From the NCBI GenBank assembly GCA_913055685.1, contig CAJXKC010000001.1, forward strand, positions 620,001 to 684,000: a DNA stretch of 64,000 nucleotides. The letters run 5' to 3'. The translations under genes and the position numbers were made by a program. Source of the DNA: an uncultured Flavobacteriales bacterium (lineage in GTDB: Bacteria > Bacteroidota > Bacteroidia > Flavobacteriales > Schleiferiaceae). The notes below the pieces were generated by a model. It was given only the letters and a program-made list of their open reading frames with translations. It was not told where the DNA came from and searched no databases. Each line of letters starts with the position of its first letter. Position 1 is the first letter of the stretch. Positions 43,718 through 52,862 of the stretch are shown piece after piece.

Positions 43718-44725
43718 ATGTCTCAACTTTTGCTGATAGACGAGAACGGCTACTACTGTAAGCAAGCCGATATTTATATAGACCCTTGGCGGCCGGTAAA
43801 ACGTGCTTTAATTACTCATGCACATTCCGATCATGCTCGATGGGGCATGAAGTATTATTTAGCGCATAAGGATAGCCTTCCCATCCTTAAACACCGTTTG
43901 GGGGCAGAGATTTCAGCACAGGGCCTAGAATATGGAGAAACTCTAGAAATAAATGGGGTTCGAATTTCCTTTCATCCAGCCGGACATATACCGGGCTCGG
44001 CACAAATTAGGCTGGAGTATAAGGGGGAGGTATGGGTACACAGTGGCGATTATAAATTGGAAGAGGATCCCCTTTCTCAGGCCTTTGAGCCCCAAAAATG
44101 CCACCATTTCATCACCGAGTCCACCTTCGGATTGCCAGTCTATAATTGGCCTGAACCCAAATTGGTTTTTGATGAAATCAACACTTGGTGGAGGACGAAT
44201 AAAGAACAAGGATTAGTTTCGGTAATCGGCGCCTATTCCCTGGGAAAGGCTCAAAGGATTCTTGCAGGTGTAGATGCTTCGCTAGGGCCAATTTTTTGCC
44301 ATGGGGCAGTGGAAAACACCAATCAGATTTTACGGGCAATGGCTTATAAATTTGCCAAAACAGAATTAGTTCGGTCAGAGCATAATAAGAAGGATTTTCA
44401 GGGTGCCTTGGTAATTGCTCCTCCTTCGGCCCTAAACAGTGCCTGGTCGAAAAAATTGGGAAAGCAAAGTCAGGCTTTCGCCTCAGGCTGGATGAGTCTG
44501 CGCGGACCGCGACGCCGACGGGCGGCAGACCGAGGTTTTATTTTATCTGATCATGCAGATTGGAAAGGCTTAAATCAAGCAGTTTTAGATACGGAGGCCG
44601 AGAATATTTACGTCACCCATGGCTATAAGGAGATATATGCTAAATGGTTGTGCGAAGAATATGGCCTTAACGCTCGACCGGTCGAAACCCTTTATGAAGG
44701 GGAGAACCTTGAGAGTAGTGATTAG
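43718..44725 (+). CDS. Ligase-associated-type MBL-fold DNA exonuclease
   Basis: The ATG at 43718 gives MSQLLLIDENGYYCKQADIYIDPW, the standard start; ATGs at 43622 and 43700 would add a non-conserved leader. The 335-residue protein has the metallo-beta-lactamase motif THAHSDHA (about 33-40), HPAGHIPGS, HSGDYK, ESTFG and a closing SDHADW. It matches the beta-CASP-like group called ligase-associated DNA exonuclease, usually encoded beside an ATP-dependent DNA ligase and a helicase. Neither is present in this window, so it is an orphan copy here. Confidence 0.8.
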   Translation: MSQLLLIDENGYYCKQADIYIDPWRPVKRALITHAHSDHARWGMKYYLAHKDSLPILKHRLGAEISAQGLEYGETLEINGVRISFHPAGHIPGSAQIRLEYKGEVWVHSGDYKLEEDPLSQAFEPQKCHHFITESTFGLPVYNWPEPKLVFDEINTWWRTNKEQGLVSVIGAYSLGKAQRILAGVDASLGPIFCHGAVENTNQILRAMAYKFAKTELVRSEHNKKDFQGALVIAPPSALNSAWSKKLGKQSQAFASGWMSLRGPRRRRAADRGFILSDHADWKGLNQAVLDTEAENIYVTHGYKEIYAKWLCEEYGLNARPVETLYEGENLESSD

Positions 44726-46536
44726 GGGTTATAGCGCGGAATAAAGGCCAGTCGATCTCCTTTGCCAAAATTGGGAAGCTCCCTACTAATTACATCCACA
44801 TCACCATCATTAAGCACAAAAAGTGGAATGATATCGGAATGATATTCCTTGCAAATATTTTCGTAGGACTTTAGGTCGGGGCAATCTTTAACAATCACTT
44901 CCTCAGCATGCCGAACCGACTGGGCAAGATTTAGATAATCTACACGGCCGCCAAAAAGGACATTCTTAGGGAAATTAATGTCTTTAATTTCCATCTCCTT
45001 TTTACTGAGTAGGCGAAAGACTTTGTTCTGACCAAACTCTTCATCGAAATACTTAAGTGCCAAGTTATTGATCTCGGCACTGGAGGTCATGGCCATTAAA
45101 ACACCGATATTAGTAAGGTCAATTTCATCGTAAACATTATCGCTTAAAATGCTGCCATCGTATACCTCAAAGCCTAATTTCTGGGCCTCTTTTTGATTGG
45201 TTTTTGAGGTATCCGCCAATAGTAAATCCACTCCTTGCTCTTTCAGAAAAGCGCCGAGGAAGCGTGCGTTTTCATTGGCCCCGGCAATTAAAATACCCTT
45301 AGGTTCTTCACGCTCAACGCGCAGCAATTTAGCGAGGGGTTTAGCACTAGCACCTTGCAGAATAACCGTTCCTACAATAAGCATAAAGGTTAGAGGTAGG
45401 ATAAGCTCCGCTTGTTTGATGTCGATATCTGCCGTATGTCCCGAGGTTAGCTGCAGGGCAAATAGGGATGCCACCGCTGCGGCCACAATTCCCTTCGGGC
45501 CCACCCATGACATAAATAGCTTTTCCCGCCAATTAAAGTCGGATGCAATGGTACTTAAGAATACCGCGAGGGGCCTTAAAACGAATATGATAACAATAAA
45601 TAGGTAAAGGGCATTAATACCTAGTTTTTCAATCTGCCCAACCTCTATTCGGCTCGAAAGCAGGATGAAGAGCACCGATATTAGGATGATGCTCACGTCT
45701 TCTTTGAAGGATAAGATTCGCTTAAACTCTTGAACCCGCACATTAGCCATGATTATTCCCATAACCGTGGTGGACATTAGTCCGGCTTCATGCGCTAAAA
45801 ACTCGGCGAAGGTGAAGGCAAAAATTACCATTCCCAGGGCCATTACGTTTCTTAGGTAGCTGGGTAGGCGGTTTTTTTCCATCAAATAGCGTAAAAAGAA
45901 GGCCGCCACACCACCTACGAAAATTCCCGCGGAAACGGTGAGCATGAACTCTTTGATAACCTCTAGGGTGCTGGCGTTTTGAAAATCGCTGGTTTGAATA
46001 AACTCATAGACTAAAACCGCAATTAGGGCGCCGAGGGGGTCGATTAAAATCCCCTCCCATTTAAGCACATTGTTTATTCGGATATTGGGCCTAACATTAC
46101 GTAGGATGGGAATTACCACCGTGGGCCCCGATACGATAATTAAAGCGCCATACAGGAAGGCCAGCTTGTAGCTAAGCCCCATGAAATAAGCGGCCGCAAA
46201 GCCACCACCAATTAGAGTAATGATGGGTCCAAAAATTAGGAGGTTGCGGACCACGCCCGCTTGATGTCGGATTTCTTTCAGTTTTAGGGTAAGCCCCCCT
46301 TCAAATAAAATCACCCCAACCGATATGGATACAAAGGCAAAAAGCAAGTCGCCCGAAAAAATCTGGTCTCCATCTAGAATTTTTTCTCCACTTGAAGTAA
46401 AAAAAGTAGAGCCAGGTCCTAGTGCTAGACCAATAATGATTAGCGGTAAGATAGCTGGGATTTTAATTTTCCAAGCCAACCATTGGGCAAATACACTTAA
46501 AATGAGGATGCTTGCTAACTCCGCCATCCCTTCCAT
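44722..46536 (-). CDS. Na+/H+ (CPA-type) antiporter with C-terminal RCK domain
   Basis: A 604-residue inner-membrane protein. About 1-400 are 12-13 helices of a cation:proton antiporter, with IDPLGALIAVLVYE (the NhaP-like ND/DP motif region) and SWVGPKGIVAAAVASLFA. About 410-535 form a TrkA-N/RCK regulatory domain (GILIAGANENARFLG), followed by a short TrkA-C-like part. It exchanges Na+ or K+ for H+, with gating by nucleotide or ligand binding. Its stop codon shares TTAG with the convergent exonuclease gene. Confidence 0.87.
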   Translation of the reverse strand: MEGMAELASILILSVFAQWLAWKIKIPAILPLIIIGLALGPGSTFFTSSGEKILDGDQIFSGDLLFAFVSISVGVILFEGGLTLKLKEIRHQAGVVRNLLIFGPIITLIGGGFAAAYFMGLSYKLAFLYGALIIVSGPTVVIPILRNVRPNIRINNVLKWEGILIDPLGALIAVLVYEFIQTSDFQNASTLEVIKEFMLTVSAGIFVGGVAAFFLRYLMEKNRLPSYLRNVMALGMVIFAFTFAEFLAHEAGLMSTTVMGIIMANVRVQEFKRILSFKEDVSIILISVLFILLSSRIEVGQIEKLGINALYLFIVIIFVLRPLAVFLSTIASDFNWREKLFMSWVGPKGIVAAAVASLFALQLTSGHTADIDIKQAELILPLTFMLIVGTVILQGASAKPLAKLLRVEREEPKGILIAGANENARFLGAFLKEQGVDLLLADTSKTNQKEAQKLGFEVYDGSILSDNVYDEIDLTNIGVLMAMTSSAEINNLALKYFDEEFGQNKVFRLLSKKEMEIKDINFPKNVLFGGRVDYLNLAQSVRHAEEVIVKDCPDLKSYENICKEYHSDIIPLFVLNDGDVDVISRELPNFGKGDRLAFIPRYNP

Positions 46537-46582
46537 AGCAACTTTTTTGGTGTCTTTAAATATCTATAAAAAAAAGGAAAGG

Positions 46583-46993
46583 CTAACCTTGAATTTCTTG
46601 GGCGATTTTAAGGGCCAATTTCTTTAGCTCGTCTCGAAGTTCTCGAACGCGTTGCATGCGCTCTGGGCCACCAAATCCATTGACTTCAGAAACCTCATAG
46701 ACCTGGGTTTTCTTGGCACGACAAATTCTTTCCACCGCTTCGGAGGTGGAAGGGTCAAGAATTAAGATAAGGTCAAATTGGCGATTGCTATATTCCTCAA
46801 TTGCATCGGAGGTATGCCCGGCAATCACCACGCGATCTTCGGCCATTACCCGAATGGCCTGAGGGTCTACGCCACTGGGCTCAGTACCAGCGCTATATAC
46901 CTTGCTTTTTGGTCCAAGGGCATTACGCAAATAAGCTTCTAGCATTTGGCTACGAATAGCGTTTTCGTGACTAATGATGAGAATTTCAGACAA
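46583..46993 (-). CDS. LMW phosphatase/arsenate-reductase-like protein lacking the catalytic Cys
   Basis: The TTG at 46993 gives a 136-residue protein starting LSEILIISHENAIRSQMLEAY. Family members read CTGNSCRSQ here, with the nucleophilic Cys as the first residue of C(x)5R; in this protein the position is Ser (SHENAIR) while the Arg and the following SQM are kept. VYSAGTEPSGVDPQAI and HTSDAI are well conserved. Loss of the nucleophile argues against phosphatase or arsenate reductase activity; it may bind a phospho-ligand. An ATG at 47065 would add 24 residues of no family character. No ars genes are nearby. Confidence 0.75.
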   Translation of the reverse strand: MSEILIISHENAIRSQMLEAYLRNALGPKSKVYSAGTEPSGVDPQAIRVMAEDRVVIAGHTSDAIEEYSNRQFDLILILDPSTSEAVERICRAKKTQVYEVSEVNGFGGPERMQRVRELRDELKKLALKIAQEIQG

Positions 46994-47068
46994 TGGGAAT
47001 ATTTTTGGGCAACAATAGGGCGCCTTTTCGCTTATATTGTTTGGAAAATTACAAAAGCAAAGCATAGA

Positions 47069-47614
47069 ATGAAAATATATACCAAGACCGGAGATAAAGG
47101 GCAGACCTCTTTAGTGAGTGGGGAGCGAGTTGCTAAGGACCACCTTCGTATCGAGGCATATGGAACCGTTGATGAATTAAACGCAAGCTTAGGCCTGATG
47201 AAAGATAGTTCCGATTCGGTTGATCTTAATCCCGAGATTGAGGCTATTCAGAGTCTTTTATTTACCATAGGCTCACATTTGGCCGCAAGCCCAAAAAATA
47301 AAATGGCTCTTCCTGAGATTGGCGAGGAGCATATTCTAGACTTGGAGAAAGCGATGGACCGGATGGATGAAAGCTTGGAGCCCCTGAAAAATTTTATTTT
47401 GCCTGGGGGAGACCCAAGTGCTTCCTTAGCACATGTTTCTCGTACTATTTGTAGAAGAGCGGAAAGGAGGGTAGTATCTTTAATGGAGCATGAAGCGATA
47501 GACGATCGCATTTTACGCTACCTAAACCGTCTAAGCGATTACCTTTTTACCCTAGCGCGATATTATACCAAGGTGCACGGTGGGGAGGAAACGCCATGGA
47601 AGCCAGTTAAATAA
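47069..47614 (+). CDS. Cob(I)alamin adenosyltransferase (PduO type)
   Basis: Transfers adenosyl from ATP to cob(I)alamin to make coenzyme B12. The ATG at 47069 gives MKIYTKTGDKGQTSLVSGERV with the ATP-binding TKTGDKG; earlier in-frame starts would run through the divergent gene. The 181-residue protein keeps YGTVDELNASLG (about 29-40), LPGGD, RTICRRAERR (about 130) and the LNRLSDYLFTLAR end, all PduO hallmarks. No cobalamin synthesis genes or B12 riboswitch are visible in the window, so it probably serves salvage of imported B12. Confidence 0.92.
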   Translation: MKIYTKTGDKGQTSLVSGERVAKDHLRIEAYGTVDELNASLGLMKDSSDSVDLNPEIEAIQSLLFTIGSHLAASPKNKMALPEIGEEHILDLEKAMDRMDESLEPLKNFILPGGDPSASLAHVSRTICRRAERRVVSLMEHEAIDDRILRYLNRLSDYLFTLARYYTKVHGGEETPWKPVK

Positions 47615-47638
47615 GCAAGCTTTAGATTAAAATAGTTG

Positions 47639-47668
47639 TTGCATAGCTCCTCGAAAAAATTATTTTTG
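47639..47668 (+). promoter_or_regulatory. Promoter of the DUF2795 gene (-33 TTG, 19 bases, -7 TATTTTTG)
   Basis: TTG at 47639-47641, a 19-base spacer and TATTTTTG at 47661-47668: a full Bacteroidota-type promoter, 37 bases before the ATG at 47706. This is the cleanest two-part promoter in the window with the msrA one. Confidence 0.6.
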
Positions 47669-47705
47669 CAAAAAATTAGAGATTAATTTACTTTATATAT
47701 AGCCT

Positions 47706-47930
47706 ATGTACTGGACCTTAGAATTAGCAAGTTATTTGAGCGACGCGCCTTGGCCGGCTACCAAGGACGAGCTGATTGATTACTCAATCCGCACAGGTGC
47801 TCCATTAGAGGTTGTTGAGAACCTACAGGCTATGGAAGAGGAAGAAGAAGAAGTCTACGAGTCAATCGAAGACATCTGGCCTGATTATCCTTCGGAGGAA
47901 GATTTCCTCTGGAACGAAGACGAGTATTAA
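47706..47930 (+). CDS. DUF2795 small acidic protein
   Basis: A 74-residue soluble protein starting MYWTLELASYLSDAPWPATK. The first ~45 residues (APLEVVENLQ included) are the DUF2795 domain common in Flavobacteriia, and the end is strongly acidic (EEEEEEVYESIEDIWPDYP, then WNEDEY). The function is unknown. It has its own promoter and terminator, so it is a single-gene unit and is probably well expressed. Confidence 0.85.
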   Translation: MYWTLELASYLSDAPWPATKDELIDYSIRTGAPLEVVENLQAMEEEEEEVYESIEDIWPDYPSEEDFLWNEDEY

Positions 47931-47933
47931 AAA

Positions 47934-47962
47934 AAGGCCCCCATACCGGGGCCTTTTCTTTT
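47934..47962 (+). terminator. Intrinsic terminator after the DUF2795 gene
   Basis: AAGGCCCC / GGGGCCTT stem (47934-47955) with a six-base loop, followed by TTTTCTTTT. It sits directly before the GNAT gene ATG at 47965. Confidence 0.8.
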
Positions 47963-47964
47963 CT

Positions 47965-48483
47965 ATGAAATACCAAGAATTAACCAGCAAGCGCCTGCGA
48001 TTTTTGCCATGGACGGAAAATTTCGCCCAGGCTTGGACGCCCTTTTTTCAGGATAAGTCAGCTACCGCCTATTTGGGAATTGACCGAAATTTGGAGCCAG
48101 GCGAAGCGGCTAAAGCTTGGATTGGTAAACAGTTAAACCGTTATGAGGCCAAAGAATTTGGGCATTTAGCCCTATTTGACTGGCAAGAAGAGAAGCTGAT
48201 TGGCTCTGCGGGAATTTTACTACGTGAAATTGAGGGTCAGCTATATCATGAAATTGCCTATTCTATCCTACCGTATTATTGGGGTCGGGGTTATGCTGGC
48301 GAAGCGGCGAAGGTTTTAATTCAATACGCAGAGAATAAAATCCCTGGAGCCAAGCTTATTTCCATCATTCACACGGACAATAAAGCCTCAGAGCAAGTAG
48401 CTAAGAAAATCGGGTTTACTAAAGTTGAAGAACGTGAGTATTTAGGCTTCCCGGTGTTTATCTATGGTAAATTATTGGGCTAA
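47965..48483 (+). CDS. GNAT-family N-acetyltransferase
   Basis: The ATG at 47965 (MKYQELTSKRLRFLPW) is just after the terminator; the longer open frame through the DUF2795 gene is not a protein. The 172-residue protein resembles RimJ/RimL-type acetyltransferases: the start with SKRLRFLPW, then YSILPYYWGRGYAGEAAKVLI (acetyl-CoA loop RGYAGEA, about 110-116) and SIIHTDNKASEQVAKKIGF. The substrate is unknown. Read-through of the terminator or a promoter inside the DUF2795 gene would be needed for expression. Confidence 0.85.
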   Translation: MKYQELTSKRLRFLPWTENFAQAWTPFFQDKSATAYLGIDRNLEPGEAAKAWIGKQLNRYEAKEFGHLALFDWQEEKLIGSAGILLREIEGQLYHEIAYSILPYYWGRGYAGEAAKVLIQYAENKIPGAKLISIIHTDNKASEQVAKKIGFTKVEEREYLGFPVFIYGKLLG

Positions 48484-48787
48484 TTCTTATTTCATCACCT
48501 TTTCGAGGTACGGTCAGACCAGCAACGGTTTATTTTTTTCTAAACAAGAAGATTTGCTTCCTGCCATAATGGCTTGGCTCTAGTTTAGGCGCATTTATTG
48601 AAGTTTCCCTATTCGAATTCTTCAAAATGTTGCCACTGGCTCTGGATTAAGTAATTCCTTTCTGAGCCATCTCCCAATTTAGAAGCATTCGAATAATTAT
48701 GGCTAAGGCTATTTTTAAATTTACCGCCTAAGCCTTTTGTTTAACTTTGCCCCTCTTGTTTTAAAAAGAGCGAAAAACATTCAGAAA
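48484..48787. other. Intergenic region upstream of secA
   Basis: A 304-base stretch with no convincing gene, tRNA or repeat. It is AT-rich, with a short GTTTA/TAAAC inverted repeat around a T-run (about 48528-48545) that may help end the GNAT transcript, and the secA -7 element at 48742-48749. The rest holds nothing I recognise. Confidence 0.5.
48742..48749 (+). promoter_or_regulatory. -7 promoter element of secA
   Basis: TAACTTTG, a full TAnnTTTG match, 38 bases before the secA ATG at 48788. Confidence 0.5.
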
Positions 48788-51700
48788 ATGCTGGGAAACA
48801 TTCTCACTAAAATATTCGGTAATAAGAGCGAACGTGATATGAAGGCATTAATGCCGGCCGTGGAAGCGGTAAATGCAGAGTTCCTCAAATTATCAAGCTT
48901 AAGCGATCAAGATCTGCGTAATAAAACCGCTGATTTTCAGGCCCGAATCAATGACTACATTCAAGAAGAGCAGGAAGAGGTGAATAGCCTAAGAGCAGCC
49001 CTTGACAGTGAAGAGGACATTGAAAAGAAAGAAGAACTTTATGAGCGGATCGATCAATTAGAGACTACCCTTACTGAAAAAGTTGAGGAGATTCTTAATC
49101 AGATTCGCCCCGAGGCTTTTGCGGTAGTTAAAGAAACCGCCCGTCGTTGGAAAGAGAATAAGCAAATGGTGGTTCAAGCCACCGAAATGGACCGTGAGCT
49201 AGCGAAAACTTTAGATGCGGTTGAAATTTCTGGTGATCAGGCCATTTGGAAGAATAGCTGGACCGCTGCAGGTGCAGAGATCATTTGGGATATGATGCAC
49301 TATGATGTGCAGCTTATTGGAGGTTCGGTGCTGCACAAAGGATCTATAGCAGAAATGGCTACGGGTGAAGGTAAGACCTTGGTTTCTACCTTACCGGTTT
49401 ATTTAAATGCCTTACCACAACGCGGGGTGCACGTGGTTACAGTGAACGATTACCTTGCACGCCGTGACTCAGAGTGGATGGGTCCTTTGTATCAATTCCA
49501 TGGTTTATCGGTAGACTGTATTGACCGTCACCGACCAAATTCGGAAGAGCGCCGCAAGGCTTACCGTGCGGATATTACCTATGGAACCAATAATGAGTTT
49601 GGTTTTGACTACCTGCGCGACAATATGGCGGGCAGCCCCGAAGATTTAGTACAGCGTGTCCACAACTTTGCGATTGTGGATGAGGTCGATTCGGTCTTAA
49701 TTGATGAAGCCCGTACTCCTTTAATTATTTCTGGACCGACCCCGCAAGGAGATCGTCAGGAATTTAATCAGCTGAAGCCTCATGTGGTAAAATTGGTTAG
49801 CGCTCAGAAGGCCTTAGCCACTAAGGAGCTAAAGGAGGCTAGAGAGCTAATTACTTCTGGCGACAAGGAAAAACGCGATGAAGGGGCGCAGAAATTACTG
49901 CGGGTTTATCGCGGTATGCCAAAAAACAAAACGCTCATCAAGTTTTTAAGTGAAGAGGGAATGAAAACTCTCTTGCAGAAGACCGAGAACTTCTTCATGC
50001 AAGAGCAGAGTAAGAATATGCACCTTATTGATGATGAATTGTACTTCACCATCGATGAGAAAAACAATCAGATTGACCTTACCGATAAGGGGGTTGATTT
50101 AATTTCTTCGGATACCGATAAAGATTTCTTTATCCTCGAAGATATTAGCACCGAGCTATCGGCTCTCGAAGGAGAAGAGCTTGGCGCAGAGGAGAAAGTG
50201 AAGCGCAAGGAGGAAATCATGCGTAATTTCTCAATTAAGTCAGAGCGCATTCACACCATGAATCAATTATTGAAGGCCTACACGCTTTTCGAAAAGGACA
50301 TTGAGTACGTGGTGATGGATAATAAGGTGAAGATCGTAGATGAGCAAACCGGCCGTATCATGGAGGGCCGTCGTTATTCCGATGGTTTGCACCAGGCGAT
50401 CGAAGCCAAGGAGAATGTGAAAATTGAGGCGGCTACTCAGACCTACGCAACGGTAACCTTACAGAACTACTTCCGGATGTACAATAAGCTTAGCGGTATG
50501 ACCGGTACAGCGGAAACGGAAGCGGAGGAACTTTGGGATATCTACAAATTAGAGGTAACGGTAATTCCTACCAATAAGCCCATTGTTCGTGACGATCGCG
50601 AGGATTTGGTTTACCGTACAAAGCGCGAGAAGTTTAATGCGATTATTGAGGAGATTTCCAAATTAGTAGAGCAAGGCCGACCCGTATTGGTGGGTACTAC
50701 TAATGTGGAGATTTCGGAAGTATTAAGTAGAGCCTTAAAACTGCGCAAGATTCAGCATAATGTGCTTAACGCGAAGTTACACCAAAAGGAATCTGAAATT
50801 GTTGCCGAAGCTGGTCAGCCTGGTCGTGTAACAATCGCCACCAATATGGCGGGTCGTGGTACGGATATTAAACTTAGCGCCGAGGCGAAAGCTGCCGGTG
50901 GCTTGGCCATTATTGGTTCGGAGCGACACGATTCTCGTCGGGTCGACCGCCAGTTAAGGGGTCGGGCAGGACGTCAAGGTGACCCTGGAAGCTCGCAATT
51001 CTTTGTTTCGCTAGAAGACGATTTAATGCGTCTCTTTAATAGTGAACGAGTAGCTAAGATTATGGACCGTATGGGTCTGGAAGAAGGCGAGGTTATCCAG
51101 CACAGTATGGTTACCAAGAGTATCGAACGCGCTCAGAAAAAAGTAGAAGAGAACAACTTTGGTATCCGTAAGAGACTTTTGGAATATGATGATGTGATGA
51201 ATGCTCAGCGTGAGGTTATTTACAAACGTCGTCGTCATGCCTTACACGGAGAGCGGATGCAGGTGGATATCGCCAATATGTTCTACGATACGGTAGAATC
51301 ATTAGTAGCCGAAACGCAGCCGGTAAAAGACTACGAAGGTTTCGATCTCGAATTATTACGGGTGTTCAGTATGGAGTCGCCTGTAGACCAAGCTACCTTC
51401 GACAAGGCTAATCCCCAGGAATTAGTGAATCAGATACACGAGGCGGTTTTACAGGCTTACAGCCGTAAAAACGAACGTATTGCTCAAATGGCCTTGCCAG
51501 TAATTAAAAATGTCTTCGAGAATCAAGGAAGCCAGTATCAGAATATTGTGATACCATTTACCGATGGCACGAAGTCGATGCAGATTGTAACCAATCTAGA
51601 AAAGGCAGTAGATACGGAAGGCCGTCAGTTAATTCGTGACTTTGAAAAGTCTATTACCTTGGGTATGATCGACGAACGTTGGAAGGAGCATTTACGCGAT

Positions 51701-52129
51701 ATGGATGACCTGCGCCAGAGTGTAGGTACGGCCCAGTACGAGCAGAAGGACCCTCTTTTGATTTATAAGTTTGAGGCCTTTGAGCTATTTAAGTCCATGG
51801 TCGATAAAATGAACCGCGTTATCGCGAGCTTCTTATTCAAAGGTCAACTGCCGAGTCAAGATAGCAACCAGGTGCAACAAGCAAAGGCGCCCAAACGTAG
51901 CGCCTACGAAGGCATGCAGGCTTCTCACCCGCAGAATGACGTAGCGCAGTCTTCATCAGGCGAAAGCCGCCCAACTCCCCCGAAACGCCAGCCAGTGGTT
52001 AGTGAAAAAACCTACGGTCGTAATGATCAGGTAACGGTTCAAAACCTGAGTACGGGCGAGAAAAAAGAGATGAAATATAAAAAGGCTCAGCCTTTAATAA
52101 ACGGCGGTCAATGGATCATCATCGACTAA
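48788..52129 (+). CDS. secA: Preprotein translocase ATPase SecA
   Basis: Drives export through SecYEG. The ATG at 48788 gives [17 protein letters not shown], the normal N-terminus; a frame start 51 bases earlier is unneeded. The 1,113-residue protein has Walker A ATGEGKT (about 191-197), VNDYLARRD, the Walker B DEVDS (about 296-300), and the helicase-like [10 protein letters not shown] in the second nucleotide fold. An insert of ~100 residues with [21 protein letters not shown] and the long C-terminal linker without a CxCx8CH/C zinc motif are typical of Bacteroidota SecA. The end reads GGQWIIID. Confidence 0.96.
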   Translation: MLGNILTKIFGNKSERDMKALMPAVEAVNAEFLKLSSLSDQDLRNKTADFQARINDYIQEEQEEVNSLRAALDSEEDIEKKEELYERIDQLETTLTEKVEEILNQIRPEAFAVVKETARRWKENKQMVVQATEMDRELAKTLDAVEISGDQAIWKNSWTAAGAEIIWDMMHYDVQLIGGSVLHKGSIAEMATGEGKTLVSTLPVYLNALPQRGVHVVTVNDYLARRDSEWMGPLYQFHGLSVDCIDRHRPNSEERRKAYRADITYGTNNEFGFDYLRDNMAGSPEDLVQRVHNFAIVDEVDSVLIDEARTPLIISGPTPQGDRQEFNQLKPHVVKLVSAQKALATKELKEARELITSGDKEKRDEGAQKLLRVYRGMPKNKTLIKFLSEEGMKTLLQKTENFFMQEQSKNMHLIDDELYFTIDEKNNQIDLTDKGVDLISSDTDKDFFILEDISTELSALEGEELGAEEKVKRKEEIMRNFSIKSERIHTMNQLLKAYTLFEKDIEYVVMDNKVKIVDEQTGRIMEGRRYSDGLHQAIEAKENVKIEAATQTYATVTLQNYFRMYNKLSGMTGTAETEAEELWDIYKLEVTVIPTNKPIVRDDREDLVYRTKREKFNAIIEEISKLVEQGRPVLVGTTNVEISEVLSRALKLRKIQHNVLNAKLHQKESEIVAEAGQPGRVTIATNMAGRGTDIKLSAEAKAAGGLAIIGSERHDSRRVDRQLRGRAGRQGDPGSSQFFVSLEDDLMRLFNSERVAKIMDRMGLEEGEVIQHSMVTKSIERAQKKVEENNFGIRKRLLEYDDVMNAQREVIYKRRRHALHGERMQVDIANMFYDTVESLVAETQPVKDYEGFDLELLRVFSMESPVDQATFDKANPQELVNQIHEAVLQAYSRKNERIAQMALPVIKNVFENQGSQYQNIVIPFTDGTKSMQIVTNLEKAVDTEGRQLIRDFEKSITLGMIDERWKEHLRDMDDLRQSVGTAQYEQKDPLLIYKFEAFELFKSMVDKMNRVIASFLFKGQLPSQDSNQVQQAKAPKRSAYEGMQASHPQNDVAQSSSGESRPTPPKRQPVVSEKTYGRNDQVTVQNLSTGEKKEMKYKKAQPLINGGQWIIID

Positions 52130-52152
52130 AGTGTTAAATATTAGCAAATTAG

Positions 52153-52185
52153 GAGGCCCTTCACATTGAAGGGCCTCTTTTTTTT
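52153..52185 (+). terminator. Intrinsic terminator after secA
   Basis: GAGGCCCTTC / GAAGGGCCTC perfect ten-base stem with loop ACATT, followed by eight T. Clean rho-independent structure. Confidence 0.85.
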
Positions 52186-52242
52186 GCTACATTAGACAAC
52201 CGTCCCCTCTCTCTGCGTCTATAAATAAAGCCCTGGAACCCT

Positions 52243-52860
52243 TTGAGCTCAAAACCTGAACATATCATTCGCTTGGAAGATCTGGAAGGCCTTCAGCCTC
52301 CCAAAGAGATTCTTTTAAGCAACTCTGAGCAGGAGCTAGTAATAGCTTGCGCTGCCGGGGAAAAGCTTGCTCAAAAAAGGGTTTACGAGCTTTTTTCTGG
52401 GAAGATGCTGAATATCTGTAGGCGCTATGCAAAAGACTCGGAACAGGCCCGTGACTTAATGCATGATGGTTTTATCAAAGTCTTTTTAAACATTGGAAAA
52501 TTCAAAGGGCAGGCTTCTTTGCAAACTTGGATTACGCGAATTATGATTAACAATAGTATTAGCGCAATTCGCAAGGAGGTACGAAGAGGTATCAAAGTGA
52601 ATTTAGAAGATGTGCAACTTCCAGAGACCGACCAGGAGCAGTTTGAGCTTGGCGAAGCAGAAAAGCTTACTGCGAAAGATGTTTTCGAGAAAGTAAATGA
52701 ATTACCCTTGGGTTACCGCACGGTATTTAGCATGTATGTTTTAGATGGATTTAGTCATCGTGAGATTGCCGATGAACTAGATATTAGTGAGGGAACTAGT
52801 AAGAGTCAGCTCGCAAAGGCTAAAAAGCTTTTAGTTAAAAAATTAAGGGGAGAAGTGTAG
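52243..52860 (+). CDS. ECF-like RNA polymerase sigma-70 family factor
   Basis: A 205-residue sigma factor. The start is a TTG at 52243 (protein MSSKPEHIIRL); no ATG is available before the sigma region. Region 2 is VYELFSGKML...DLMHDGFIKVFLNIGKFKGQASLQTWITRI (about 47-108); region 4 is LPLGYRTVFSMYVLDGFSHREIADELDISEGTSKSQL (about 152-188), with the helix-turn-helix. The next gene starts two bases after its stop and encodes a membrane-anchored protein, as expected for a sigma/anti-sigma pair, though the target regulon is unknown. Confidence 0.87.
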   Translation: MSSKPEHIIRLEDLEGLQPPKEILLSNSEQELVIACAAGEKLAQKRVYELFSGKMLNICRRYAKDSEQARDLMHDGFIKVFLNIGKFKGQASLQTWITRIMINNSISAIRKEVRRGIKVNLEDVQLPETDQEQFELGEAEKLTAKDVFEKVNELPLGYRTVFSMYVLDGFSHREIADELDISEGTSKSQLAKAKKLLVKKLRGEV

Positions 52861-52862
52861 TC

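Noticed and set aside
46946-47068. Upstream extension of the cobalamin adenosyltransferase frame
   Set aside because: The added residues have no family similarity and run across the divergent gene; the family N-terminus begins at 47069.
47069-47200. Cobalamin riboswitch near the adenosyltransferase or TonB receptor
   Set aside because: The upstream gaps are 75 and 66 bases, too short, and no B12-box-like sequence is seen.
47812-47964. Extension of the GNAT frame through the DUF2795 gene
   Set aside because: It is an alternate-frame reading of the DUF2795 gene and its terminator; Lys/Arg-rich low-complexity product.
48484-48787. Possible small gene or RNA upstream of secA
   Set aside because: No open frame with a credible start and composition, and only one weak inverted repeat.
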